Shown piece after piece: positions 1 to 8,120 of a DNA stretch of 50,257 nt. A program made the position numbers and the translations under genes. The stretch spans positions 1 through 50,257 of the forward strand of contig CAIKVR010000312.1 in the NCBI GenBank assembly GCA_903830915.1, read 5' to 3'. The notes beneath the pieces are model-generated. The model was given only the letters and a program-made list of their open reading frames with translations. It ran no database searches and was not told the origin of the DNA. Source of the DNA: an uncultured Bacteroidales bacterium. Lineage in GTDB: Bacteria; Bacteroidota; Bacteroidia; Bacteroidales; Paludibacteraceae. The number at the start of each line of letters is the position of its first letter. The stretch's first letter is position 1.

Positions 1-29
1 AAATATTTTTATTATGGTTATACACCTAT

Positions 30-69
30 AAAAAATAGGTTTATATGAATAATTTCATTTAAACCTATT
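30..69 (-). terminator. Probable nadA terminator
   Basis: Read on the minus strand downstream of nadA, AATAGGTTTA (69-60) pairs with TAAACCTATT (43-34) around a 16-base loop, and the T-run continues to position 30. A competing stem (ACCTAT at 24-29 with ATAGGT at 35-40) overlaps it. The stem is AT-rich, so efficiency is uncertain. Confidence 0.5.
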
Positions 70-163
70 ACTTTTAACAGTAACTTAGCAATTTTACTTT
101 CAAAAACGAACTATTGAATAATTCACTTCAATTTATTCTGTTTAATGCAGGAGGAGTTCATAT

Positions 164-1141
164 TTAACTCATTTCCAACATCTTCAATATAGGTTTTACG
201 GCATTTTTTCTTATTTCTTCATCCACAAATATTTCGGGAGTTTCGGTTAACAGGCAATTATAGAGCTTTACGAGGGTATTCAGGCGCATAAAGTTACATT
301 CGTTGCAGGCACAGGTGCTGTCGTTGGGCGGTACGGGAATAAACTCTTTTTGCGGGTTGTGCTTCTGCATTTCGTGAAGAATTCCGCTTTCGGTAGCTAC
401 TAAAAATGAAGTAGCAGTTGATTCAGTGGCGTAATTCAACAACGCCTGTGTACTGCCAATAAAATCGGCCATGAGCAGTAAGGGACGTTTACATTCGGGG
501 TGAGCCAAAATGAGTGAATCGGGATGTTCGGATTTAAGTTTCACCAACTTTTCAACAGAGAATTGCTCGTGAACATGGCATGCTCCGTCCCATAATAACA
601 TGGAGCGTCCGGTTACGCTGTTGATATAATTTCCCAAATTCCGATCTGGTCCAAAAATTAATTTGGCATCGTTAGGGAATTGATCCACAATTTTCTTGGC
701 ATTGGTAGAAGTAACCACCACGTCAGTAAGTGCTTTTACAGCCGCTGTGGTATTTACGTACGAAATAACCTTATGATCAGGGTGAGCCTTAATAAATGCC
801 TCAAACGCGTCGGCAGGACAGCTGTCGGCCAACGAACAACCGGCATTCAAATCGGGAACGAGTACTTTTTTGGTGGGAGAAAGAATTTTGGCTGTTTCGC
901 CCATAAAATGTACACCGCAAAGTACAATAATGTCGGCATCGGTTTTGGCAGCTTTCTGAGCTAGTGCCAGACTGTCGCCAATCACATCGGCAATGTCCTG
1001 TATATCGCCCATCTGGTAGTAATGAGCCATAATCACAGCGTTCTTTTCTATTTTGAGTCGGTTGATTTCCGATATAAGATTACCCCTAACCCCTAAAGGG
1101 GAATTGGAGTTAGTTTCATTTTGTATATTTTTTTTATTCAT
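164..1141 (-). CDS. nadA: Quinolinate synthase NadA
   Basis: Condenses iminoaspartate with dihydroxyacetone phosphate to quinolinate in de novo NAD synthesis; cytosolic 4Fe-4S enzyme. The 325-residue protein shows MAHYYQ (38-43), LCGVHFMGE with Cys75, GPDRNLG (164-170), [11 protein letters not shown] with Cys188, and CACNEC with Cys282. Cys75, Cys188 and Cys282 match the three cluster ligands of the family. The CxCxxC around 277-282 resembles the E. coli C-terminal cysteine motif. The true domain seems to begin near residue 22. Residues 14-20 (SPLGVRG) are the translation of a dispersed palindromic repeat, and the ATG lies between the two arms of that repeat pair, so the first 20 residues are probably acquired. 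No start codon is evident between the repeat and Met38. The gene stands alone; a terminator-like hairpin lies just beyond its stop. Identity is secure; the exact start is less so. Confidence 0.96.
   Translation of the reverse strand: MNKKNIQNETNSNSPLGVRGNLISEINRLKIEKNAVIMAHYYQMGDIQDIADVIGDSLALAQKAAKTDADIIVLCGVHFMGETAKILSPTKKVLVPDLNAGCSLADSCPADAFEAFIKAHPDHKVISYVNTTAAVKALTDVVVTSTNAKKIVDQFPNDAKLIFGPDRNLGNYINSVTGRSMLLWDGACHVHEQFSVEKLVKLKSEHPDSLILAHPECKRPLLLMADFIGSTQALLNYATESTATSFLVATESGILHEMQKHNPQKEFIPVPPNDSTCACNECNFMRLNTLVKLYNCLLTETPEIFVDEEIRKNAVKPILKMLEMS
1083..1102. repeat. GC-rich palindromic repeat, pair 1 left arm
   Basis: CCCCTAACCCCTAAAGGGGA. It contains the internal palindrome CCCCTAAAGGGG-like core and lies inside nadA, encoding residues 14-20 (SPLGVRG). 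Its partner, in inverse orientation, is at 1153-1172; the 50 bases between them contain the nadA ATG. Confidence 0.9.
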
Positions 1142-1152
1142 TTCTTTATTTT

Positions 1153-1172
1153 TCCCCTTTAGGGGTTAAGGG
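1153..1172. repeat. GC-rich palindromic repeat, pair 1 right arm
   Basis: TCCCCTTTAGGGGTTAAGGG is the inverse complement of the left arm with one mismatch. It lies 12 bases upstream of the nadA start codon (minus strand), so it occupies the ribosome-binding or leader position of nadA. Confidence 0.9.
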
Positions 1173-1616
1173 ACGAGTTTTCAAACAAAACATTATAATA
1201 TTATTCTTTTTATTTTTTCAAAAAAACTTATGAAGATAATAATAGGGTGTTGATAAGGTTGAAAAGTATTTTTTGAAAAGCTTGCATATTTCGTTATTAA
1301 AAATTCAGCTAAAGCTTTCAACAAAAAACTGAAACACTTTTAGCTGAATAACAGAAAAATACATACTTTATCAACATCCTGTTAGTAACTGCAAAGTTAG
1401 AAAGTTTTTGTCAACAGGAATGCTGAAAACTTCAAAAAACCGGTTAAAAAAAAACTATAAAAAAACCGCTAACTAATTTGGTGGTATTAAAACAATCGAT
1501 AAGAGGATGAGTTTTTTAAATCTGCAAGTTTATTTTCAATATTTCTTTCAGGTAGATTTCAACAGTTATCAACAAGTTTTAAAGCAACTGTAAACGGTAA
1601 GCGGCAAGCAGTAAAT

Positions 1617-1660
1617 AAAAAAACCGAAAAGGATTGAATGTCAATTACTTTTCGGTTTTT
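1617..1660 (-). terminator. Rho-independent terminator of the SDR operon
   Basis: AAAAAACCGAAAAG (1617-1630) and CTTTTCGGTTTTTT (1647-1660) form a perfect 14-bp stem. The 16-base loop itself contains ATTGA/TCAAT. It sits 23 bases past the stop of the leftward gene at 1684 and has T-runs on both strands, so it may work in both directions. Confidence 0.9.
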
Positions 1661-1683
1661 TATAGTTTAAACTGTTTAGTCAG

Positions 1684-2673
1684 TTACTTTGTTTCAAAAT
1701 ATCCGTTTGCTTTGTACCAATCGTAGGCATCGTCAATCATTTGCTGAACCGATACAAGTTTATAATCCAGTTCTTTAATGGCTTTTGAACTATCGTACCA
1801 GGCATTTATCGACATATAACGGGCATTTCCGGGATCCATTTCGGGAGCTTGTCCGGTAAAGTTGGAAATGAACTGCATCACACGACCGTATAGCACAAAT
1901 AACCCACGACCCAATATCATCCCCGGTGCTTTTTTATTGAACTTTCCGGCAATTAAATCAAATAAGGCTTTATAGCTCATATTTTCTCCGGCGCAAATAT
2001 ATCCTTCACCCGGAACTCCTTTCAAAGCTGCAGCAATTTCTGCTTTGGCTACTTCGGTTACGTGGCAGAAACTGGCTCCACCAGCCGGACAACCGGGAAC
2101 TTTGCCGTCACGCAGTTCGAAAAACAACCGTCCGTATTGCAAAGTAAAGTCATAAGGACCAATCATGCTTCCGGGATAAACCACCACCACTTCAAGACCT
2201 TTTTTATTGTATTCCAACACGCGTTTTTCGCCTTCACGCTTGGTGTCGGAATAATTATAGCCGGTGTTGGCAAAATTATAATCCGTCCAGGTTTCGTCGG
2301 CTACTCCGTTAGGGTTACAACCGAAAATATCCACCGTACTGGTGTGAATCAGGCGTTTTACCTTATTTTTCAAACAAGCTTCGGCTACCATCGAAGGAAC
2401 TTCGGCATTGACAACCCTTTGTTTTTCAAAATTTTTCTTCCAGAATGAAGTGTCACCTGCCACATGAAATACGTAGTCGCAGTCGGTACAAGCAGCATCC
2501 AAATCAGCCTGAACAGTGATATCGCCCGTGATTATTTTCACCGGCAACGAACTGATATATTTTGTGTTCGAGTTTTTGCGAACAATTACTTTTACTTCCC
2601 AACCGGCTTTAACCAGTTCGTGAACCAGATTAGTTCCTAAAAACCCGCTGGCACCAGTGACCAAACATTTCAT
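1684..2673 (-). CDS. Extended SDR, NAD(P)-dependent epimerase/reductase
   Basis: Rossmann-fold extended short-chain dehydrogenase, 329 residues, the usual length. The nucleotide-binding TGxxGxxG motif is at residues 6-13 (TGASGFLG), the active-site Y141xxxK145 follows in YNYSDTK, and the catalytic Ser/Thr region is HTSTVDIFG (about 110-118). The sequence resembles the 3-beta-HSD / dihydroflavonol-reductase-like branch. Its start lies 26 bases after the stop of the SDR gene 2700-3521, so the two form an operon ending at the strong terminator at 1617-1660. A paralogue is encoded at 3640-4614 on the other strand. Substrate is unknown; a sugar nucleotide, a sterol-like or an acyl substrate cannot be told apart from sequence. 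The protein looks cytosolic, with no signal peptide. Confidence 0.85.
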   Translation of the reverse strand: MKCLVTGASGFLGTNLVHELVKAGWEVKVIVRKNSNTKYISSLPVKIITGDITVQADLDAACTDCDYVFHVAGDTSFWKKNFEKQRVVNAEVPSMVAEACLKNKVKRLIHTSTVDIFGCNPNGVADETWTDYNFANTGYNYSDTKREGEKRVLEYNKKGLEVVVVYPGSMIGPYDFTLQYGRLFFELRDGKVPGCPAGGASFCHVTEVAKAEIAAALKGVPGEGYICAGENMSYKALFDLIAGKFNKKAPGMILGRGLFVLYGRVMQFISNFTGQAPEMDPGNARYMSINAWYDSSKAIKELDYKLVSVQQMIDDAYDWYKANGYFETK

Positions 2674-2699
2674 TTATATCTAATTTAAGTTTTAATTAT

Positions 2700-3521
2700 T
2701 TATCCATAAAGTAATCCTACCACCCATAAGCGTAAACCAGCGGGAAGACGATTGAACAAAAAGCATATAAGTTTATAATCTATACCCGGAACGACTGAAA
2801 CTTTCATTTTCTTTTTGAAAATCTGATTCACAATTTTCAGGGCAACTTTGCTTGCATCTACGCCATTTTGCTCGTCTTTTTCCATTTTACCTACCGACTT
2901 TTTCATTTTTGCACTGTAGGCCGAATCGCTGGATTGAGAAGCAATTGTATATTTTCTGGCTGCAGTAAAATCAGTTTTTGTGTCGCCCGGAAGAATTGAA
3001 CAACATTGAATTCCATAAGGTTTCAGTTCAATTGCCAGTGCCTGCATAAATACTAGTAATGCCGATTTTCCAGCAGAATAAAATGCCTGAAATGGAATTG
3101 GTACAAGTGCCGCTACCGACGAAGTAGCAATTATTTTACCATATCCCTGCTTTCTGAAAACAGGAATACAAGCTTGTATAACCTTAACAGCCCCAAAGAA
3201 ATTAGTTTCAAACTGATATTTCACTTCTTCCGACGAAGTATCTTCAATAGAACCCGCAATACCGTTTCCGGCATTACTTACCACTGCATCCAACTGACCG
3301 TTTTCTTTGACAATTTGTGCAACCACAATTGTAATTTCCTCTTCATTATTCACGTCCATTATCACATGAACAATCTCACCTTCACCGCTTGGTGCTTTTT
3401 TATTAACGCCACCACGACGCGATGCAGCATAAACCTTAACACCCTTATTCATAAGCTGTTCGGCAGCGGAAAGACCAATACCTGCACTTGCTCCGGTAAT
3501 TAATACTACTTTAGTTTTCAT
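2700..3521 (-). CDS. Classical short-chain dehydrogenase/reductase
   Basis: NAD(P)-dependent oxidoreductase of 273 residues. Seen: cofactor motif TGASAGIG (9-16), structural NAGNG (83-87), catalytic Ser near 134-135 in ATSSV, and Y148xxxK152 in FYSAGK. The C-terminal 60 residues are longer than in minimal SDRs and end in a hydrophobic stretch (FLFNRLPAGLRLWVVGLLYG region), which suggests membrane association. First gene of a two-gene operon with the epimerase 1684-2673. The divergent gene at 3640 shares the 118-base intergenic region, where CAAATATA at 3544-3551 reads as a -7 box TATATTTG on this strand. Substrate not identifiable. Confidence 0.85.
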   Translation of the reverse strand: MKTKVVLITGASAGIGLSAAEQLMNKGVKVYAASRRGGVNKKAPSGEGEIVHVIMDVNNEEEITIVVAQIVKENGQLDAVVSNAGNGIAGSIEDTSSEEVKYQFETNFFGAVKVIQACIPVFRKQGYGKIIATSSVAALVPIPFQAFYSAGKSALLVFMQALAIELKPYGIQCCSILPGDTKTDFTAARKYTIASQSSDSAYSAKMKKSVGKMEKDEQNGVDASKVALKIVNQIFKKKMKVSVVPGIDYKLICFLFNRLPAGLRLWVVGLLYG

Positions 3522-3543
3522 TGTTATTTGAAGTTATAGGTTG

Positions 3544-3551
3544 CAAATATA
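3544..3551 (-). promoter_or_regulatory. Candidate -7 box of the SDR operon
   Basis: TATATTTG on the minus strand fits the Bacteroidota consensus TAnnTTTG, 23 bases before the ATG at 3521. No convincing -33 TTTG was found at the usual distance, so this is a moderate call. Confidence 0.45.
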
Positions 3552-3605
3552 CTGATTATTAAATACATTCATAATTTTGAATACAGAATTTAAATAAAGA
3601 TTTGC

Positions 3606-3613
3606 TACTTTTG
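3606..3613 (+). promoter_or_regulatory. Candidate -7 box of the epimerase gene 3640
   Basis: TACTTTTG matches TAnnTTTG and lies 26 bases before the ATG at 3640. A TTTG occurs at 3576-3579, but the 26-base spacer is longer than normal. Confidence 0.5.
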
Positions 3614-3639
3614 TAATTTGTGATTCTAATCTTTACAGA

Positions 3640-4614
3640 ATGAAAGTGTTGGTTACCGGTGCAAATGGCTTATTGGGGCATCATATCGTTTTTGAATTAC
3701 TCAGGCAAAAACACAAGGTTTCGGTTATTATTCGGAGTAAACGAAACATATATTTCGACCTCAATAAAGTAGAAGTTCATATTGGAAATTTCACTGATTA
3801 TGAACAGCTTAAATCAGCGTCATTAGGTTGTGATGCTATAATACACACTGCTGCAATTACTACCCATAACCTGATTCATTACGAAGATTATCAGAACATT
3901 AATACTTTTGGAGCAACATTGATGGTGAGGGTTGCAACTGAACTGAACATACATAAAATTGTATTTGTAAGCACTGCCAATACAGTTGGTTTTGGAGAAC
4001 CGAATCAGTTGGCCGATGAGACTTTTCCTGTTTGTTTTCCATTTTCAAAATCATATTACGCGCAAAGTAAGTTTGAAGCAGAGCAAATTTTCAAAGATGC
4101 TGCCAAGGAATCTGCTATACACATCGTCATTATCAATCCCACATTTATGATTGGCGCTTTCGATCCGAAACCCAGTTCTGGAAAATTAATATTAAGAGCT
4201 TATCGAAAGCTGATTCTGTTTATTCCCCGGGGCGGAAAAAACTTTGTACCGGTGACTGATGTGGCTAATGTAGTTTGTAATGCGCTGTCGCAGGGTAGGA
4301 GCGGGGAGAGGTATCTTGTTTCAGGGGAGAATCTGTCGTTCGCTGAGTTTTACATCAGGCAGAAAAGAATAGGAAATTATAAACAGCTTATTATCCGTAT
4401 TCCTGATTTTTTTCTCGAAGCGCTTGGAAAAACCGGAGACCTGATTCGAAAGTTCGGAGTAAAAACCGAAATTTGCAGTATGAATCTCAACCAGTTAATA
4501 ATACAAGAACACTATACAAATACCAAAGCAAAAAAGGAACTTGGAATGAAACCCACAAGCCTCGAAAAAGCATTAAAAGATGCCATCGACTGGTTTAACA
4601 ACCCCAACCCCTAA
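3640..4614 (+). CDS. Extended SDR, NAD(P)-dependent epimerase/reductase
   Basis: 324 residues, paralogue of the gene at 1684-2673. Seen: TGANGLLG (6-13), VSTANTVGFG (about 110-119) for the catalytic Thr/Ser, and Y140xxxK144 in YYAQSKFEAE. It faces away from the SDR operon, making an epimerase-SDR-epimerase cluster that probably acts on related substrates (inference). Its last codons (NNPNP) and its TAA stop lie inside a GC-rich palindromic repeat arm at 4602-4620, so the C-terminus has been fixed by a repeat. The start ATG at 3640 is supported by the Rossmann motif beginning at residue 2. Substrate unknown. Confidence 0.85.
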   Translation: MKVLVTGANGLLGHHIVFELLRQKHKVSVIIRSKRNIYFDLNKVEVHIGNFTDYEQLKSASLGCDAIIHTAAITTHNLIHYEDYQNINTFGATLMVRVATELNIHKIVFVSTANTVGFGEPNQLADETFPVCFPFSKSYYAQSKFEAEQIFKDAAKESAIHIVIINPTFMIGAFDPKPSSGKLILRAYRKLILFIPRGGKNFVPVTDVANVVCNALSQGRSGERYLVSGENLSFAEFYIRQKRIGNYKQLIIRIPDFFLEALGKTGDLIRKFGVKTEICSMNLNQLIIQEHYTNTKAKKELGMKPTSLEKALKDAIDWFNNPNP

Positions 4615-4620
4615 AGGGGA
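4602..4620. repeat. GC-rich palindromic repeat, pair 2 left arm
   Basis: CCCCAACCCCTAAAGGGGA, one T shorter than the other arms. It supplies the final codons and the TAA stop (4612-4614) of the epimerase gene. Its partner is at 4685-4704, with 64 bases between that include the protease ATG. Confidence 0.9.
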
Positions 4621-4652
4621 GTTAAGCATACTATATTCTAAATGAATTGATT

Positions 4653-5894
4653 ATGAAAAATAGTAATAATAAAAGTAATTTTGTTCCCCTTCAGGGGTTA
4701 GGGGTTCTTTTCTTTTTTTTATTCATTTATTCCAATGTTTCAGCCATTATCAAGCCCCGCCGCTTGGAATCTGTTCCGTTCGAAATGGTGGGAGGGTATG
4801 TGGTTGTCACAGTGCGTATTAATGATTCTTCGCCACTTAATCTGATACTCGACACAGGCGTGAGAAATACTATAATTACCGAACTTCAGACAGGCGACCA
4901 TATCACACTTAATTACTCCGATGTGAAAGACCTGATGGGTTTGGGTGGTGGCAATCACCTTGATGCGTATATTAGCAATTATAACGTGATTAATGTTGGA
5001 CGCTTGAAAATGGATTATAAAACCGTTTATGTGCTTCAGGATAATGTTTTCAACCTATCGAAACACACCGGAACAAAAATAAACGGCTTGCTTGGAGCTG
5101 ATTTTTTACAGGATTATACTATCGAGATTGACTATAGCAACAAGCGTGTCCGGTTTTTTGAACCAACACTTTTCGACACACCTAAAGGTTACGAAGTACT
5201 TCCGATAAAAATTGAAGCTCAAAAGCTGTTTATTAACCTCAATGTTTTAAATTCTGACAGTACACGCCGACAGGTTAAAATGCTGATTGATACCGGTGCT
5301 GAGCTAAATGCCTGGTTTCATGCTGCTGATACATCAAATGTGAAACTACCAACAAAATGGATACAGGGAACGATAGGAGAGGGGTTGAATGGAATAATAT
5401 CCGGAAAATATGGTCGAATTCCCGAAATAAATTTTGGCAGTTTCACTCTTACCAAACCTATTGTTTCGTTTCCCGATTCGGCTTCTGTTTCACAAATTAT
5501 GACCAATTCAAAACGAGATGGAACTATTGGAAGTCTTTTGCTGAGCAGATTTAATCTGATTTTCGATTACAACAACAAGAAACTGTATTTTAAGCCAAAC
5601 CATACTTTCAACAACAAATACACCTACAATGTGGCAGGAATTGAAATTGTCCAGATTTCGGAGTTTTTGCCTGTTACAGAAGTGCTTACTGTTTGGGAAA
5701 ATTCACCCGCAGCCAAAGCCGGAGTTAAAGCCGGCGATCAGATTAAAGAAATAAATGGGCAGACCACCTTTCAATTTAAAATAAATGAAATAAAATATTT
5801 GTTTGAAACATCTACTAACAGACCACTTGAATTAGTTATTTTACGTGATGGCAAAGAGTTACAGTTTAGGATTGACATGAAAAATCGTTTGTAA
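4653..5894 (+). CDS. Secreted retropepsin-like aspartic protease with PDZ domain
   Basis: 413 residues from ATG 4653; an in-frame TTG at 4647 is less likely. An N-terminal signal peptide (hydrophobic GLGVLFFFLFIYSNVSA, about 15-31) directs it to the envelope. Two aspartyl protease half-domains follow: the first has DTG at 67-69 (ILDTGVRNT), the second DTG at 213-215 (LIDTGAEL). A PDZ domain fills about 330-413 (SPAAKAGVKAGDQIKEING). This is a known Bacteroidota family (aspartyl protease plus PDZ); the substrate is not known. The signal-peptide n-region is partly encoded by the palindromic repeat 4685-4704. The gene follows the epimerase by 38 bases. A promoter for the next gene overlaps its 3' end. 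Confidence 0.85.
   Translation: MKNSNNKSNFVPLQGLGVLFFFLFIYSNVSAIIKPRRLESVPFEMVGGYVVVTVRINDSSPLNLILDTGVRNTIITELQTGDHITLNYSDVKDLMGLGGGNHLDAYISNYNVINVGRLKMDYKTVYVLQDNVFNLSKHTGTKINGLLGADFLQDYTIEIDYSNKRVRFFEPTLFDTPKGYEVLPIKIEAQKLFINLNVLNSDSTRRQVKMLIDTGAELNAWFHAADTSNVKLPTKWIQGTIGEGLNGIISGKYGRIPEINFGSFTLTKPIVSFPDSASVSQIMTNSKRDGTIGSLLLSRFNLIFDYNNKKLYFKPNHTFNNKYTYNVAGIEIVQISEFLPVTEVLTVWENSPAAKAGVKAGDQIKEINGQTTFQFKINEIKYLFETSTNRPLELVILRDGKELQFRIDMKNRL
4685..4704. repeat. GC-rich palindromic repeat, pair 2 right arm
   Basis: TCCCCTTCAGGGGTTAGGGG. It lies inside the protease gene and is translated as part of VPLQGLGV at the n-region/h-region border of the signal peptide, in a different reading frame from the copy in nadA. 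Confidence 0.9.
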
Positions 5895-5918
5895 TTAATC
5901 AAAAAACAATTATATTTG
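5888..5918 (+). promoter_or_regulatory. Promoter of the PEGA-protein gene
   Basis: TTTG at 5888-5891, 19-base spacer, TATATTTG at 5911-5918: an exact match to the Bacteroidota sigma-70-type consensus. It starts within the last codons of the protease gene, and the ATG at 5958 is about 40 bases downstream. Confidence 0.8.
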
Positions 5919-5957
5919 TCTTTTTAAATAGAAAAATATCTAAATTTATAAGATTCT

Positions 5958-8012
5958 ATGAAAACACTCACAACTATATTCCTGTTATTGACTGTTACTG
6001 CTGGTCTTTTTGGAGAAATTGCCGTTAAATCTTTTCGAAAGTTAGAGACTGACCTTGATGCACGGGTGTATGCAAAAAAAATAGACCAAAACGGCGATGT
6101 GTGTGCTATTATTAAGGTAGTTACCACTCAAAACGGTTTTATTTGGGAGCCCGATGGATTAGGAATTATAAAATCGGAATGGAAAAATGGAGAATATTGG
6201 CTCTATTTGCCTTACGGTGCAAAACACCTAACCATTAAACACGACAAATTGGGCATATTGCGCGATTATATGTACCCTATACCTATCGAAAAAGCAACTG
6301 TGTACGAAATGGTATTAATAAGTGGAAAAGTGATTACTTCGGTGGAAGAAGAAATTGCAAGTCAATGGTTAATAATAAATACCGAGCCGGAAGATGCCAT
6401 GGTATATATGGATGGACAATTTATGAAAAATGGAATGTATCAAACTAAACTCAAGCCCGGAAAATATACTTACCGCGTGGAATCTCCATTGTATCACCCC
6501 GAAATTGGCATAATTCATATGACCGACGTTAAAAACGAGCTAAATGTGAAGCTAAAACCGGCTTTTGGTGATATTAGCGTGACTACCGAACCCGAACAAG
6601 GAGCCAAGGTGATAGTAGATGGTAGAGTACAATTAAAAACAACACCCTGTAAAACCGAGCCATTAACCGCTGGTGAACATAATGTGCAAGTGGTAAAAGA
6701 AATGTATCAACCGGTTACCAAAAAAATAATGGTGGCAGAAGGGCAAACCACGCCCCTGAGTATCGTGATGGAATCAAATTTTGCTGAAGTAAGTATTGTT
6801 ACCAAAGCCAATGCCACCATTTACATCAACAATCAACTAAAAGATACAAGTGCTTGGCATGGACGACTGATTCCGGGAGTTTATACCTTGGAGGCAAAGC
6901 TCGAAAGGTATAGAACAGCCAAACAAGACATAGAAGTAGCTGATGGAGATAAACGCAGTTTTACATTGCAACCAACACCCATTTATGGAGCATTAGATGT
7001 AATCTCTACACCTGCTGGAGCAAAAATCAGGATAGACAGTGCAACCTACCAAACTACACCAAGCACGATAGAAAAGCTGCTGATAGGAAAACATACAGTA
7101 CAACTTCAGAAAACCGGATATGCAACTAAAACCGATACCATAAACATAACCGAAGGAAAAAACACAGAATTCAATACCATACTTCAAAAAGCACGGACTG
7201 TAATCGTTACTTCCAATCCACAGGATGTTGATTTATATGTAGATAACCTACTTGTAGGAAAAACTCCTCAACAACTGAATTTGACCTATGGAAATCATGA
7301 TATTAGAATACAAAAGGATGGAAAAAAGACTGAAAAATCCATCAATATTCAGGAGAAAGGTAGGGAAACAACTTATGATTTAACTATTGAATCATTAGTT
7401 GTGGATAAACCACAAATTGCTGATTCAACAAAGTTATCAAAATTCCTAAAACGATACGATATTTATCTATTTGGTGGGATAACAAATCCTGGGGTTGTAG
7501 GTGATTTTAAGTATTTTGAATTTGGTTATGATTATAAAATTGGAATTGCTAAAAAAATAGGTATGTATATTAGTTACAAACCAGCAATTGATAATTATCT
7601 TGGAAATGCAGGAAGTGGATCAGGCATATATAAAGTTTGTAGTGGTAGAATGGGATTATTAGGTGGATGTTTGTTCAACATTAAACCTATAGTATTTCAT
7701 ATAAAACCGACTACAACATTGGATATTCCAATTGCAATTCCAATCACCTTCCATGCAGGTGCGGGTTGGGGTTATTATAAGAATTATACAATACACTTTA
7801 CAAATGAAACAGATTTTGTTAACTATACACCAGATGTAAGTACATTAATTACTCAAAAAAAAGGGACAATAACCTATAATATTGATGCCACAGGAATTGA
7901 AACCAATGCCGGAGTGATAATTGGTTTAAAACCATTTGGATTTTCAATAGGGGTTACTTCTGTCGCATTTAAGTACGTTGAATTGAAGTTAGGTGCTGGG
8001 TTGATATTATAA
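5958..8012 (+). CDS. PEGA-repeat envelope protein with C-terminal barrel-like domain
   Basis: 684 residues with a signal peptide (about 1-20). Residues 21-140 form an N-terminal domain of unknown type. About 140-470 hold five successive PEGA-type beta-sandwich repeats, recognisable by INTEPEDAMVYMDGQ, VTTEPEQGAKVIVDG, VTKANATIYINNQ, ISTPAGAKIRIDS and VTSNPQDVDLYVDN, each followed by a GxYxYxV/GxHxVQL strand. The last 190 residues are rich in aromatic and Gly residues with alternating strands, like an outer-membrane barrel or a Bacteroidota OMP-type domain. PEGA domains are found in surface proteins and are thought to bind other proteins or cell-surface polymer. It has its own promoter (5888-5918). 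No function can be assigned; a role in the cell surface is inferred. Confidence 0.75.
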   Translation: MKTLTTIFLLLTVTAGLFGEIAVKSFRKLETDLDARVYAKKIDQNGDVCAIIKVVTTQNGFIWEPDGLGIIKSEWKNGEYWLYLPYGAKHLTIKHDKLGILRDYMYPIPIEKATVYEMVLISGKVITSVEEEIASQWLIINTEPEDAMVYMDGQFMKNGMYQTKLKPGKYTYRVESPLYHPEIGIIHMTDVKNELNVKLKPAFGDISVTTEPEQGAKVIVDGRVQLKTTPCKTEPLTAGEHNVQVVKEMYQPVTKKIMVAEGQTTPLSIVMESNFAEVSIVTKANATIYINNQLKDTSAWHGRLIPGVYTLEAKLERYRTAKQDIEVADGDKRSFTLQPTPIYGALDVISTPAGAKIRIDSATYQTTPSTIEKLLIGKHTVQLQKTGYATKTDTINITEGKNTEFNTILQKARTVIVTSNPQDVDLYVDNLLVGKTPQQLNLTYGNHDIRIQKDGKKTEKSINIQEKGRETTYDLTIESLVVDKPQIADSTKLSKFLKRYDIYLFGGITNPGVVGDFKYFEFGYDYKIGIAKKIGMYISYKPAIDNYLGNAGSGSGIYKVCSGRMGLLGGCLFNIKPIVFHIKPTTTLDIPIAIPITFHAGAGWGYYKNYTIHFTNETDFVNYTPDVSTLITQKKGTITYNIDATGIETNAGVIIGLKPFGFSIGVTSVAFKYVELKLGAGLIL

Positions 8013-8110
8013 ATGCTGTAAATATAAGTTTGAAAGAACATTGTCTAAGAAAAATGTCACTATAGAAAGTTGTAATTTTCTCATTTTCTCATGTTTTATA
8101 AATAAAAAAG

Positions 8111-8119
8111 TTATCAACA
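8111..8119 (+). other. TTATCAACA box upstream of rpmH
   Basis: Exact copy of the nonamer repeated at 1248, 1368 and 1566. Here it directly precedes the rpmH -33 element (TTTG at 8121). It could be a DnaA-like box or a coincidence. Confidence 0.4.
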
Positions 8120-8120
8120 G

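Larger units (their letters stand above)
1142..1683. other. Gene-free AT-rich region with repeated TTATCAACA boxes
   Basis: The 540 bases between nadA and the SDR operon encode nothing convincing. They hold one repeat arm (1153-1172), TTATCAACA at 1248-1256 (minus), 1368-1376 (plus) and 1566-1574 (plus), and a one-mismatch copy TTGTCAACA at 1408-1416. The first two boxes form the outer arms of a large imperfect inverted repeat. ATTCAGCTAAA (1303-1313) and TTTAGCTGAAT (1339-1349) form an inner stem of the same structure. A terminator for the SDR operon lies at 1617-1660. TTATCAACA is one base from the DnaA box TTATCCACA; any origin-related role is speculation. Confidence 0.6.

Noticed and set aside
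4602-4704. Rho-independent terminator formed by the GC-rich repeat
   Set aside because: There is a stem but no T-run after it, and the arms lie inside coding sequence; repeated occurrence fits a dispersed element better.
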